Position numbers and translations under genes: made by a program. Below, one piece after another: positions 25,029-35,689 of a DNA stretch of 64,000 nt (positions within the stretch are counted from its first letter, which is position 1; each line of letters begins with the position of its first letter). This DNA is from CAVTHW01 sp963734625 (GTDB lineage: Bacteria > Acidobacteriota > Terriglobia > Bryobacterales > Bryobacteraceae): NCBI GenBank assembly GCA_963734625.1, contig CAVTHW010000002.1:124001-188000 (forward strand), read 5' to 3'. The notes below the pieces were generated by a model. That model saw nothing but the letters and a program-made list of their open reading frames with translations. It did no database searches and was not told where the DNA came from.

Positions 25029-25817
25029 CTCTTTAGCTGGAACCAGAACTCGATTCGCGCCTCGTTTCGCTCATAGGCCGCGGGCAAAGGGGGAAACGGA
25101 CTGGCCTCGTAGATGGCGCGCTGGGCGGAGTAGTCCAGCGCCTTGTCGCCGCTCGACTGATCCAGCCGGACATCCGAAGTCGATCCGTCGCGACGCAGAG
25201 TAAAGGTCACGATCACCGGAGGCGCCGTCTGAAGCATCGGATTGACATCGGCCGTCCGCCACTTGCGCGCCACCATCTGCTCCAACTGGTCCCGGTAGGC
25301 CCCGAACCGCGCGCCGAACGCGCTGCCTTGCCCCATGCCCACGCCGCCCGATCCCGTCTGTCCCACCAGCGGAGAGGAAAGCGCCCGGCCCGAGTCGCTG
25401 TAGATCTGCCCGGTGGTCGCCTTGGTCCGAAGATCGGCTCTCGGCTGGCTGGACTTGTACTGGCGTTGGACTTTGGTCTGGCCGCGCGCCTTGATGGCGA
25501 TGCTCGCCTCGTGCACTGCGGCGGCTTTTTTCGCCGCCTGCTTGGATGGGGGAGGCTGAGGGATGGCCGATTCGGTGTCGTTCGCCAGGGGATTGGCCGG
25601 CCCGCCACGGCTCGGCAGAGGAATCTGGCTCACTGGCGTGATCCCCACGCTGCCGCCACCCAGCGAGTTGGGATTCCCCCACAGCTCCCGCGGCCGCCCG
25701 CTCACGAAGGATCCCGACCACCAGAAACGCAGCCACGCCGCAGTGCAGCGCGACCGAGCCCAGTAAGGGCTTCCTCAAAGATTCCTGCGCTTCAAGGATG
25801 TCGATGTGGGCCGTCAC
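25025..25817 (-). CDS. TonB/TolA-type energy transducer, one frameshift
   Basis: It occupies the TolA position of the cluster. It has one N-terminal membrane anchor (PLLGSVALHCGVAAFLVVG), a Pro/Ala/Lys-rich periplasmic linker (QPPPSKQAAKKAAAVHE) and a TonB-type C-terminal domain (VIVTFTLRRDGSTSDVRLDQ, then LDYSAQRAIYEASPFPPLP and ARIEFWFQLKR). An extra base at about 25712 separates the anchor from the rest; corrected, it reads VVGSFVSGRPRELWG. It could serve Tol-Pal as TolA, or TonB receptors; position and neighbours favour the Tol-Pal role. Confidence 0.87.
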
Positions 25818-25849
25818 CTAATAAACCTTAATCTTCCCTTCATCATATA

Positions 25850-26307
<458 letters not shown>

Positions 26308-26311
26308 CGGC

Positions 26312-26967
26312 TCAGTCCTCGAAATTGCGTTCCGCGAGGTTCAGGAACTCGAGCGAGAAATCGTCCATCCGCGCGCCGATCTCGCGGATCACGTGGCCGA
26401 AGTGGTTGTAGAAGATGGCGGCGGGAATCGCGGCGGCCAGGCCCATGGCGGTCGCCACCAGCGCTTCGGAAATGCCCGGCGCCACCGCGCGCAGACTGGC
26501 GCTTCCGGCCAGCCCGAGGGCCTGGAAGGAATCGATGATGCCGAGAACCGTGCCGAACAGCCCGATGAAGGGCGACACGGTGGCGGTCGTCGCCAGCCAG
26601 TTCATGTTGCGTTCCAGCTTGGCCAGTTCTTCGCTGATGCCGAGCTGCAGCGTCCTTTCGAGAGCCAGCTTGTTGCTGAGCGTGCCCCGCGACTTCACCT
26701 GCCGCTCCACCTCCTCGTAGCCGAAGTCGAACACCGCGACCAGCGGCGCCGCCGGAACTGCTCGCTGGCGAGCGACACCGCCTCCAGTCCGTTCGCCTTG
26801 CGGAACGCCCTGAGAAACTGTAGATTCGCGGTGCGCGCCGCGCGCAGCACGTTCCACTTGGAGAAGATGATGGCCCACGACAAGACCGAGAAGACCACCA
26901 GCAGCGCCATCACCGCCATGATCACGGGCGAGGCTTGGCCGACGAGGTCGATGATGCTGTTCTGCAA
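26312..26967 (-). CDS. ExbB/TolQ-type proton channel protein, one frameshift
   Basis: Pentameric inner-membrane channel subunit of the Tol-Pal or Ton motor; first gene of the cluster. The N-terminal membrane helix reads VIMAVMALLVVFSVLSWAII. The cytoplasmic loop contains VERQVKSRGTLSNKLALERT, and the two conserved C-terminal helices read WLATTATVSPFIGLFGTVLG and ISEALVATAMGLAAAIPAAI. A missing base at about 26757 splits the frame between LASEQF and AAPLVAVFDFGYEE. Its promoter should lie in the 112-bp gap towards the divergent recN gene. Confidence 0.9.
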
Positions 26968-27065
26968 TCAAGAATGCCCAGAACGGGTGGAAGATCAATC
27001 TATCTCCTTTCCCTAGATTCCTATCATACACGCTGAGCTCCGAGACCCTCGCTTCGCAAAGTTCG

Positions 27066-27071
27066 TATAAT
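27066..27071 (+). promoter_or_regulatory. Candidate -10 box of recN
   Basis: A perfect TATAAT ends eight bases before the recN ATG. Transcription would begin within one or two bases of the start codon, so recN may be translated from a leaderless or near-leaderless message. No good -35 hexamer is seen 17 bp upstream. Low-to-moderate confidence. Confidence 0.4.
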
Positions 27072-27079
27072 TCCCTGGG

Positions 27080-28764
27080 ATGCTGGTTGAGCTGCTGATC
27101 GAGAACTACGCCGTCATCGAGCGCCTGCGGGTGCGCTTTCACCGCGGGCTGAACCTGCTGACGGGCGAGACGGGCAGCGGCAAATCGATTGTCGTGGACG
27201 CGCTCGATCTGCTGTTCGGCGGGCGGGCCTCGCCGGAGATGATCCGCACCGGAGCGGACCGCGCGCGCATCTCCGGCATCTTCGAAGCACCCGCGTCGAA
27301 ATCGGCGCGGGCACTGCTGGCTTCCTCGGGCATCGAGACGGAAGACGGCGAGCTGCTCATCGAGCGCGAGATCCTGGCGGGCGGCAAGTCGCGCGCCTTC
27401 GCCGGCAGCCGGCCCGTGGCCGCCGCGCTGCTCCGCGAGCTGGCCCCGCACCTGGGCGACATCCACGGCCAGCACGATCAACAGAGCCTCTTCGAGCCCG
27501 ACGCTCAACTGGAGATGCTCGACGCCTTCGCCGGCGCGGGCGAACTCTGCGCCGAGGTCGAGGACTGTCTTCGGGAAGTGGAGCGCCTGCCGCGAGGAAC
27601 TGGCTGAACTGGAGCGCAGCGAGCAGGAGAAGCTGCGCCTGGCGGACCTGTGGAGCTTCCAGCGCCGCGAGATCGAAGACGCTGCGCCCAAACCGGGCGA
27701 GGACGCCGAGCTCGAAGTCGAGCGGCGCCGCTTGCAGAATGTCGCTCACATTGAAGAGACGGCCAACGCAGCCTACGAGGCGCTCTACGATTCGCCGGAG
27801 TCCGCGCTGGCCCGCATCCGCGCCTCCGTGCGGCGACTGGAGGAACTGGCGCGCATCGACGCGACGCTGGCGGCCACGGCCGAAAGCCTGAAGCCCGCCG
27901 AGTTCGCCGTCGAGGAATCGGCCTTCGCTGTGCGCGACTACCTGGCGCGCCTGGAGGCCAATCCCGCTCGTCTGGAGGAGATCGAATCCCGGCTCGCCCT
28001 CCTCGACAAGCTCAAGCGCAAGTACGGTCCGACACTGGAGCAGGTTCTGGCCGTCCTCGACTGAGGTGCGTTCGCATCTCGACGCGGTGGAACACGCCAG
28101 CGAACGGCGCGCCGCTCTTACCAAGCAGTTGCAGGAACTGTCAGGCGCATACGAAACCGCGGCCGGCCGCCTCAGCCTCTTACGCCAGGACACCGCGCGC
28201 AAGCTGTCCAAGCGCATGGAGGAGGAGTTGGCTTCACTGGCCATGGAACGCACCGTCTTCCGGGTGGAGTTCGCGGCTGCCGCCTGGAGTCGGAGCGGCA
28301 TCGACGACGTCCGCTTCCTGGTTTCGCCAAACGTCGGCGAGGAGCCGCGGCCCCTTGAAAAGGTAGCCTCCGGCGGCGAGATCTCGCGCATCGCCCTGGC
28401 GCTGAAGACCTGCGCTGCGCCCAGGGCGCGGCAAACCGACGAGGCGCCTCGCACGCTGGTCTTCGATGAGGTGGACGCCGGCATCGGCGGACGCGCGGCC
28501 GAGGTCGTCGGGCGGAGGTTGAAACAACTGGCCGCCTCCAGCCAGGTTCTGTGCGTGACTCATCTGCCGCAAATCGCCGGTTTCGCCGCCCACCATTACT
28601 ACGTCGAGAAGAAGGAAGTGAACGGGCGGACCGCCGCCGCAATTCGCGAGTTGGAAGGCGAAGCGCGCACGCGCGAGATCGGCCGCATGCTGAGCGGCGA
28701 GAAGCTCACCCCCGAGGCGCTCCAGCACGCCCGCCGCCTGGTGGAATTATGTTCAAGGGATTGA
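27080..28764 (+). CDS. recN: DNA repair ATPase RecN, two frameshifts
   Basis: SMC-like ATPase for double-strand break repair. Walker A is LTGETGSGKSIVVDALDLLF (residues 28-47), followed by GDIHGQHDQQSLFEPDAQLE, long coiled coils, the ABC signature VASGGEISRIALALK and Walker B TLVFDEVDAGIGGRAAEVVG. Single-base breaks occur near 27588 (after CLREVER) and 28063 (after EQVLAVLD); the corrected frames give an uninterrupted family-length protein of about 560 residues. It heads a tight plus-strand operon, with four bp to the OPT transporter gene. An SOS box was looked for; only a weak half-site was seen. Confidence 0.94.
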
Positions 28765-28768
28765 ATCC

Positions 28769-30737
28769 ATGCCTGAATCCAATCGACTGCCCGAAGACGC
28801 CTATACGGAGCTAGCGCCCGGGACCAGCTACCGGCCCGTCGTGCCGCCCACCGCCGCCCCGCCGGAGATCACCTGGAGGAGCGTTGGCTGGGGTGTGTTC
28901 TTCTGCGTGGTCTTCACCGTCGCCTCCGCTTACTCCGGCCTGAAGGTTGGGCAGGTGATGGAAGCCGCCATTCCGATTTCCATCCTGGCGATCGGACTGG
29001 CGCGCATGTACGCCCGGCGGAGCTCGCTGCTGGAGAATGTCATCATCACCGGAGTCGGCGGCGCGGCCGGAGCGGTTGTGGCGGGCGCCATCTTCACTCT
29101 GCCCGCGCTATACATGCTGAAGCTGGACCCGCACCCCGTCCAGACCATCTTCATCTGCCTGGCCGGTGGCTGCCTCGGCGTGCTCTTCCTCATCCCGCTG
29201 CGCCGCTATTTCGTGCGCGACATGCACGGGCTGCTGCCTTACCCCGAGGCCACGGCCATCACCGAAGTGCTCATCACCGGCGAGAAGGGCGGCTCGCAGG
29301 CGAAGCTGCTGCTCCAGGCCACAGCGCTCGCCGGCGTCTTCGACTTCTTCGTCACGACCTTCCAGGTCTGGAAGGAGTACGTGGACCTGCAATTCATCCC
29401 CGCCGTGCGCGCCCTTGCCGAGCGCTCCAGGGTAGCCTTCAGCTTCGACGCGATCAGTTTCATTCTCGGCCTGGGCTACGTCATGGGGCTGCGCAGCTCG
29501 ATGCTGCTCTGCGCCGGCGGGTTTCTCGCGAACTTCGTGCTGGTGCCTCTCATTTGGATGATCGGCAGCCACGTTCCCGATGCAGTCTACCCGGCCCAGG
29601 TCCCGATCGCGCAAATGTCCGCCGCCCAGATCTTCAGGTCTTACGTCAGGTTCATCGGCGTGGGGGCCATCGCCACGGCCGGCATCTTCGGCATCATCAA
29701 GTCACTGAAGATCGTCGCCGGGTCGTTCACCATCGCGCTGCGCGCCTTCCGGCACGGCGAGGCGGATGGCGTCGAGCGCACCGACCGCGACGTGCCCGTG
29801 ATCTCTCTGCTGCTGGGCGTGATCCTCAGCGCCATCGCCGTCGCGGCGTTCCTCGGGAGCCTGTCTCCTTCGATTCCGGTCCTCGCCGCCGGATTGATGC
29901 TTGGTCCTGGTGTTCTCGTTCTTCTTTACTTCGGTCGCCGCCAACGCCATCGCCACCACGGCCCGCAACCCGGTCTCGGGCATGACCATGCTGACCATCA
30001 TCATCTCTTCGGCGGTGCTGCTGCGGTTCGGCCTGTCGGGCTCGACGGGAATGTTCTTCGTCATGGCGATCGCCGGGATGGTTTGCACCGCGCTCTCCAT
30101 ATCCGGGCAAACGATCACCGACCTGAAGACCGGTTACTGGCTCGGCTCCACTCCGGCCGCACAGGAGAAGGTCAAGTTTATCGGCATAATCGCCTCGGCC
30201 GCGGCCGCGGGGCTGACCATCGTGCTGCTGGCCCGCGCCTTTCAATTCGGAGAAGCTGCTCCAGGCGACCTGCGAACTGTGCTGCCGGCGCCGCAAGCCG
30301 CCATCATGCGCGCGCTGGTGGAAGGCTTCATGAGCCGCCAGCCGGTAGCCACGGTGTTGTTCGGCGCGGGCGCCATGGTCACGATCATTCTCGAAATGTT
30401 GGGCGTCCCGTCGCTGGTCTTCGCTCTGGGGATGTACCTGCCGCTCGAATTGAACACGCCCGCGCTGGTCGGAGGAATCCTGGCGCACTTCATCGGCAAG
30501 CGCGGGGCTACCGCCCGGGAGCGCGGCGTGATCATCGCTTCGGGCCTGATGGCTGGCGGCGCGCTGGGCGGCGTCATCGGGGCCGCTTTCCGCCTGCTGC
30601 CGGGCTTCACCGAAAGCTGGATCAAGACCCCGTTCTACGACAATGACGCGGTATCGCAACTGGTTTCGGCGGCGCTCTTCGCCGGTTTTTGCCTGTACCT
30701 CTGGTTCGGTTCTCTTAAGAAGGAGGCTTCATCGTGA
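28769..30737 (+). CDS. OPT-family oligopeptide (or metal-chelate) transporter, one frameshift
   Basis: A roughly 655-residue membrane protein of the bacterial OPT family, with about 14 hydrophobic segments. Diagnostic stretches are ITWRSVGWGVFFCVVFTVAS near the start, LPYPEATAITEVLITGEKGG, SFILGLGYVMGLRSSMLLC, TTARNPVSGMTMLTIIISSA and the C-terminal FALGMYLPLELNTPALVGGI, then HFIGKRG. OPT proteins import peptides or chelated metals with protons. A one-base shift near 29899 divides it; the corrected join reads LVLVFSFFFTSVAANAIATT. It begins four bp after recN and its stop overlaps the next start (GTGA). Confidence 0.9.
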
Positions 30738-32066
30738 GCGCGCGTTTTGAGGAACTGGTAGGAAACGCCATACTCGGCATCGACACCCTGTGGGGCGGCG
30801 ACGTCATGTGCGCCTCGGGCACGGGCCGCTTCATCGCCGACTCGTGGTTCAGCGACGAGCCGCTGCCTGTCGCCTACACCCACCCCACGGCCGCCCCGGT
30901 GCGAGCCTCGGGCGGAGTCTCGGCAAAGTCACCTGACAAGGCGGCGATCGAGGCCTATCTCGACGCCGTTGATGTGCGAGGCGCGATCGCCGGCCTGGCC
31001 GCATCCGGGCGCGGTGAGTACGTGTCGAACCTGGCGCTCTGCTTCGAGGTGATGTGGGACCTGGTGATGGAACTGCTGGGCAAAGGCGAGCCGGTTCCCT
31101 ACGAGCGATGCGTCCGGGCCTCGATTGGCGCGGACCCCGCGCCCTCCGATCCGGCGGGCAAGCGGGAGCGCGTTGCTGAGTTGCTCGCCCGCGCCGGGCA
31201 TCCCTCGCGAACGAACGGGGAACTGCTGGCCGCCGTGGACGCCTGGCGGCGCGCCCGATGGGTCCCCATGGCCTCGGTCGGCGCGCTGGGCGAGGCCTTC
31301 ATCGCCAAGTACGACCGCATGAGCCAGGGGAATCTCGTGCCCTATCTTCCGGCCGAATTGCGCGAAGTGCCTCGCGCCAACATCCGCTTCCTGCGTATCG
31401 AGGCCGCCTGGTTTTCGGGCTCGATGAACTATCTCGGCCGGGCCCGCCGCGCCGACGGCAGCCCGGAGTACGAAGCCACCTACGAGATCAACGCTTCTCT
31501 GGAAATCTCTGTGCCCGAATTCGAGCAACTGGTGAGTCACGAAGTCGTGCCCGGGCACGTGACCACCTTCGCCTATCTCCAGAATCTCTTCGTGCGCGGC
31601 CTGGCCGGCTTCGAGTCCTCCGTGCTGACCATGAACACCCGCTCGGCGGCGCTGTTCGAGGGCATCGCCAACAACGCTATTCTGATCGCCCACGGCGCGA
31701 CCGAAGTGGAGCAGCTTACCCGACGAAGACCTGCAAATCGGCGTGCTCCTGGCGCTGTTGCAGGACGACGCAAAGAATCAGTCGTCGTACCTCACCTGGA
31801 AGGAGGGCGCGCCGCAACCGGAAGTGGCGGCCGCGTTGCGCCGCGATTGTCTGGTGACCGCGGAAAGGGCGGAGAAGCTCTCTGGCGCTTGGGGGCGGCA
31901 TCCGTTGCTGGGGCGAATGTACCTGCCGGCCTATCGCGCCGGAACGGAGCAGGTGGCGGAGTTGCGCCGCCGCTATCCACCTGAGCGTGTGCTCCCAGCG
32001 CTTTACGGCTGCTCCGGCCTGGTGGATGTGACCACTATCGAGGCTGCGGCATCCAATAAAACATGA
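30734..32066 (+). CDS. DUF885-type metallopeptidase-like protein, one frameshift
   Basis: Roughly 443 residues after correcting a one-base shift near 31719 (join VEQL to PDEDLQIGVLLALLQDDAKN). The likely zinc site is HEVVPGHV, preceded by EISVPEFEQLVS, as in DUF885 proteins, which carry an HExxxGH site. Further family-like stretches are YEINASLEISV and MNTRSAALFEGIANNAILI. No signal peptide is seen, so it should act in the cytoplasm. With the overlapping OPT transporter this suggests uptake followed by hydrolysis of peptides. The GTG start sits inside the OPT stop. The DUF885 assignment rests on the motif and general layout. Confidence 0.7.
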
Positions 32067-32597
32067 GGTTTATGTTTCTGTCGGCTGCTATCGCTTTACT
32101 GGGGGCCGGGTTGATGAAGGCCGCCAGCATCTACGACTTCACCCTGGATTCGATCGAGGGTAAGGCAGTGCCGCTTGCCGTTTACAAAGGTAAAGTGGCG
32201 CTGGTGGTGAACGTCGCGAGCCGTTGCGGCTTCACGCCGCAGTACACGGCACTCGAGGCGACCTACCGCAAGTACAAGGACCGCGGGCTCGTCGTGCTGG
32301 GATTCCCCGCCAACAATTTCCGCGAGCCAGGAGCCGGGCACGAACGCCGAGATCCAGGAGTTCTGCAAGCGGACCTACGACGTGACGTTCCCGATGTTCT
32401 CGAAGATCTCGGTTCTGGGCGACGACAAGACGCCGCTCTACCAGTACCTGACCCGCGAAACCGGCGGCGAGATCGAGTGGAACTTCACCAAGTTCGTCAT
32501 CGGCCGCGACGGCCGGATCGTGGCCCGGTTTCCGTCAAAGGTGACGCCCGATTCGCCGGAGGTCACCGCGGCCATCGAGAAGGCCCTGGCGCAATAG
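32063..32597 (+). CDS. Secreted glutathione peroxidase, one frameshift
   Basis: Thiol peroxidase of the glutathione peroxidase family, about 177 residues, with a signal peptide (MRFMFLSAAIALLGAGLMKA). The catalytic site is NVASRCGFTPQY with the peroxidatic cysteine; GFPANNF and WNFTKFVIGRDGRIVARF supply the other active-site residues. A single-base error near 32331 breaks the frame; the corrected sequence is EPGTNAEIQEFCKRTYDVTF. Its ATG overlaps the preceding stop (ATGA), so it is the last gene of the recN-OPT-DUF885 operon and lies 49 bp before the tRNA gene. Confidence 0.92.
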
Positions 32598-32646
32598 ACC
32601 GCCCTGGTCCGGTATATTATAGGGAGACTGGCCAATCCACCGTCGC

Positions 32647-32736
32647 GGTGAGGTGCGAGAGTGGTTGAATCGGGCGGTCTCGAAAACCGTTGAGGGGGTG
32701 ACTCCTCCGTGGGTTCGAATCCCACCCTCACCGCCA
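32647..32736 (+). tRNA. tRNA-Ser (anticodon CGA)
   Basis: Complete cloverleaf: 7-bp acceptor GGTGAGG (32647-32653) with CCTCACC (32726-32732), anticodon loop CTCGAAA between CGGT and ACCG giving anticodon CGA for UCG codons, a long variable arm as in all serine tRNAs, T-loop GGTTCGAATCC, discriminator G and encoded CCA (32734-32736). The final 29 bases plus the next A form the left attachment-site copy of the island. Confidence 0.95.
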
Positions 32737-32737
32737 A
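32708..32737. repeat. Left attachment site (tRNA-Ser 3' end)
   Basis: Thirty bases, from CGTGGGTTCGAATCC to the A after CCA, identical to 55246-55275. It keeps the tRNA functional on this side. Confidence 0.75.
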
Positions 32738-33290
32738 GGCTTTTGTAATCAATTATTTAGAGAGATATTTCGGCTCGTTTTCTGTGCAGCTAGATCTCCT
32801 TTCCCGACCTTAACGTATTGAAAATAAAGAGCGATGCATCCGTGGGTGGCGTCAGCACCCACTGTGCCTAGTTTTACCTTGTCTTTTCAAAGAGTTATAT
32901 ACACGGATTGAGTGTTCTTGGATAATGCCTCCGATAGCAGGATGCTGAATCCGCAAGCAACCTCGATCGCTAGACAAAGCGGGCGGTATTGGGAGCAATT
33001 TCGACCCCGCCGGTAGGAATTGGAAGCCCACGTCCGAACATCGGTATTCCACGAAATTGGCGGTGGGCCACTGTGGAGCCTCAGTCGGTTGGGATTCCGA
33101 GTCTCCTTTGCGTCCCCGAGAGGAATGCTCTTCACAAATGAAGATCGAGACTTCGCTCTGCGGATTTCTCAAAACCGCGTTAACCAGCAGGTATCTAAGA
33201 AAAGTGACTGCTTCCCGGCGCCACGAGGCTCATCCTGTGATCGTGAAGCAGGTTGAGTACGTAGCGAGGTGAGTGGCATCTCAGGCGCAG
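32738..33290. other. Island left end without recognisable genes
   Basis: More AT-rich than the chromosome. Only short open frames without family resemblance occur. A stretch at about 32816-32850 (ATTGAAAATAAAG, then CCGTGGGTGG) resembles one at 55344-55374 just beyond the right attachment site. An integrase would be expected next to one attachment site; none is seen here. Confidence 0.5.
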
Positions 33291-33485
33291 CCGTCAGTTG
33301 GGGATTGACCACTACAATCACGGAAGGCCGCACATGAGCCTTGACCCGGCATACCGGTGCCGTTGCAGGCGCCACCACCTCAGAGCGAACATCGCCACCT
33401 TCTTCCGGCAGGTCACGTTGTTCGCGGCAGGCCGGTTGTCGGTGGCTTGCACCACGAAGACCGACTGGAGAAGGTGGCCGCATGA
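33290..33485 (+). pseudogene. C-terminal remnant of an IS481/IS3-type transposase
   Basis: One frame reads IDHYNHGRPHMSLDPA, the conserved end of the integrase core in these families. After a frame change the ending GGLHHEDRLEKVAA and TGA (33483-33485) appears, again typical of these transposases (usually GGLHHEYRLE). The middle is garbled and the catalytic residues are lost. It marks old insertion-sequence activity at the left end of the island. Confidence 0.65.
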
Positions 33486-33580
33486 CGCTCGGACGGAATT
33501 AGTGCGGAGCACAGGAGCCAACCGGACTGTGGACTGAGTACGCTAAGGTCGCTTTTCCGAGTTTGCCTGCTAGCAAAAGT

Positions 33581-34879
33581 CTATTTCACGTCCCGTACAA
33601 TGCGGAATCCCACATCGAACTTACTACCCGGGCCCCCGGCATGGGTAGCCGCGATCGAGTTCTTCGAGTCAGACACGAAGCCTCCGCCTTTCAGCACATG
33701 GACCTTGCCGCTTTTCGGCGGCGTCGGATCGGCGAAGATCTTCTCGTTGTAATAGTCCTGAACCCATTCCCAGACGTTGCCGAACATGTCGTACAACCCC
33801 CAGGCATTCGGGTTCTTCGAGCCTACCATGTACGTCTCGGTGTAGGAATTGTATCCGGCGACGGCTTGATCCCGAAACTGCGCCCCTGGAGCATCGGCGT
33901 CGCCGCCCGCGCGGGCTGCGTATTCCCACTCGAACTCGGTCGGTAGCCGGTATGCCTTCGTCTTTTCGAGTGCGTTCAACTTCTTGATGAAGGCTTGGGC
34001 GTCGTCCCAGGTAACGTTCTCCACGGGACGCTTGTCCGCATCGTTCGTGACCCTAGCTCCCTGGAAGAAGGATGCGTTTGTGCCCATGACTTTCTTCCAT
34101 TGCGCCTGCGTGACCTCGTACTTGCCGATGTAGTATGGTCGGTCGATCTTGACGGTGAAACCCGGCCGGTAATCTGCCTTCGCCATGTCTTCGGCGCGCT
34201 TGTATTCTGCCGCCGTGAGCGGAACTCCGCGCCCGCCTCCGCCGGCGGGTTGCGGCAGTGCGGTCGTCAGGCCGGCCGTCAGTTGTTCCTGGGTGACGAC
34301 GCCGGTATTCGCGGCGTCCCAGACGGAAAACCATTTCTCGAACGTAGCCTTCAACTCATCGCGAGTCAGGACGCCATCCTTATTGGTGTCCGCCGCGGTA
34401 AATAGCGTGGGGCCAACGCCGCCGCGTCCACCACCGCGCCCGGGCGCAGCGCCTGCAGGAGGAGTTGCGGCGCCGGCCGGGGCTGTCAGGGCGGCGAAGC
34501 GCTGGGCGAAGTCCTGTGCATTGAGCTTGCCGGTCTTGTCCGAATCGAGTTTGTCGAACCAAGCTCCGGCCAGCGCGCTGAACTCTTCCTTGCTCACCTT
34601 CCCATCCTTGTTCTTGTCGCCATCGGCCATGACGAGTGGCGTCAGGGTGATCCCCGCTCCGCCTCGACCGGCGGCAGCGCCACCGCGGGCGGGGGCCGCA
34701 GGCGCGTTTGGATCGACCGGCTTCGGGTACGGCGGGTCGAACTTGCCGACGAGCATGCTGCCCGGCTGGATCAGCACGAGTTCCATTCCGACACTATTGG
34801 TGGAGTTTGGTTCCTGCGCGAGAATCGCGGCCCCAGCGGCCAGCAGTGCAGTAGAGAGAATGGCGCCTTTGCGTGTCAC
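33581..34879 (-). CDS. Secreted SUMF1-fold protein with EF-hand insert
   Basis: A 432-residue protein with a signal peptide (ILSTALLAAGAAILAQ), then VGMELVLIQPGSMLVGKFD, then an insert with EF-hand loops (DGDKNKDGKVSKEEF, ADTNKDGVLTRDEL). The formylglycine-generating-enzyme-like fold follows: YYIGKYEVTQAQWKKVMGTN, RLPTEFEWEYAARAGG, NAWGLYDMFGNVWEWVQDYY. The C-terminus lacks the two active-site cysteines of true formylglycine-generating enzymes, so it is probably a binding or structural relative. Start is GTG 34879 with AAGGAG eight bases upstream; that G is also the last base of the preceding DUF1080 stop. Two Gly/Ala/Pro-rich linkers interrupt the domains. Confidence 0.8.
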   Translation of the reverse strand: MTRKGAILSTALLAAGAAILAQEPNSTNSVGMELVLIQPGSMLVGKFDPPYPKPVDPNAPAAPARGGAAAGRGGAGITLTPLVMADGDKNKDGKVSKEEFSALAGAWFDKLDSDKTGKLNAQDFAQRFAALTAPAGAATPPAGAAPGRGGGRGGVGPTLFTAADTNKDGVLTRDELKATFEKWFSVWDAANTGVVTQEQLTAGLTTALPQPAGGGGRGVPLTAAEYKRAEDMAKADYRPGFTVKIDRPYYIGKYEVTQAQWKKVMGTNASFFQGARVTNDADKRPVENVTWDDAQAFIKKLNALEKTKAYRLPTEFEWEYAARAGGDADAPGAQFRDQAVAGYNSYTETYMVGSKNPNAWGLYDMFGNVWEWVQDYYNEKIFADPTPPKSGKVHVLKGGGFVSDSKNSIAATHAGGPGSKFDVGFRIVRDVK

Positions 34880-35576
34880 TATTTCAGCTCCTTGATCCCA
34901 ATATTCCGGAAACGCTGCACCAACCACGGCCGTCCCCCCCACCCCCGCCGGACGTCGAGGTATAGGTAGCGCTCCAGTGCAATTGCAGGCCGATCATTCC
35001 CCCGTATAACCCGGCAATCTGATCGTTCTTCGGTTCCTGAAGTTCCCACAGTTGCGTGCCGTTGATCCAGAGCGTAACGTGTGGCGCTTCGCCCACCATG
35101 CGGACGCGAATGGAATTCCACTCGCCGTCTTTCCAGAGCGTATCGATGCCCACCCTCTGCCCAACATACTGGGGGCTCACGCGCATCATCTCGCCGAGCC
35201 AACCTCCCGTATCGCCGGGACGCACGAGTTCGATCTGGTAGGCGGAACCGCCTTCGCTCGAGCGCAGAAAGATGCCGCTGTTGTAGCCAGGATCGGGTTT
35301 GCATTCTACGTAGAACTCGAAGTCTTTGTAGCTCTTGTCTGTCATGAGGAGCCCGCCCTGACCGTACGGGTACGGCGACAGGACCAGCTCTCCATTCTCG
35401 ACCAACGCTTTGGCCGTCGAGCCGTGATGCACGGTCCGGCTCCAATGCCATCCGGCCGTGGTCTTCCCATCAAAGAGGGGAGTGAACCCTTCGGGGATCT
35501 TTCCCACCTGCGCCGAAAGCTGGACCGCCAGCATCAGCGGCAACAAGCCGCCGCACGTTCTCAATACTCGCTTCAC
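34879..35576 (-). CDS. DUF1080 protein (3-keto-glycoside hydrolase family), poly-G frameshift
   Basis: Secreted protein of about 231 residues (signal RTCGGLLPLMLAVQLSAQ). The fold is the concanavalin-like DUF1080 domain: GFTPLFDGKTTAGWHWSRTV, LMTDKSYKDFEFYVECKPD, YNSGIFLRSSEGGSAYQIEL and WNSIRVRMVGEAPHVTLWIN. The family is now linked to hydrolysis of 3-keto-glycosides. A run of seven G (minus strand; 34934-34940) breaks the frame just before the end; with six G the protein ends RPWLVQRFRNIGIKELK as in its paralogue at 36695-37378. The start is GTG 35576, with GGAGG six bases upstream. Confidence 0.82.
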
Positions 35577-35689
35577 TTCGAACCTCCTCTTCGTAGCGTC
35601 TTGTCCGGCGTAGAACGTCGACAACAGCCCGCTCGCCCGGCGCGGGGACCATCCGCATAGGATTCGAAGTGAATCCACTTGCCGCCGGG

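Noticed and set aside
27041..27066. LexA-type box upstream of recN.
   Set aside because: Only one GTTC half-site is present; the other arm does not match the lexA dyad.
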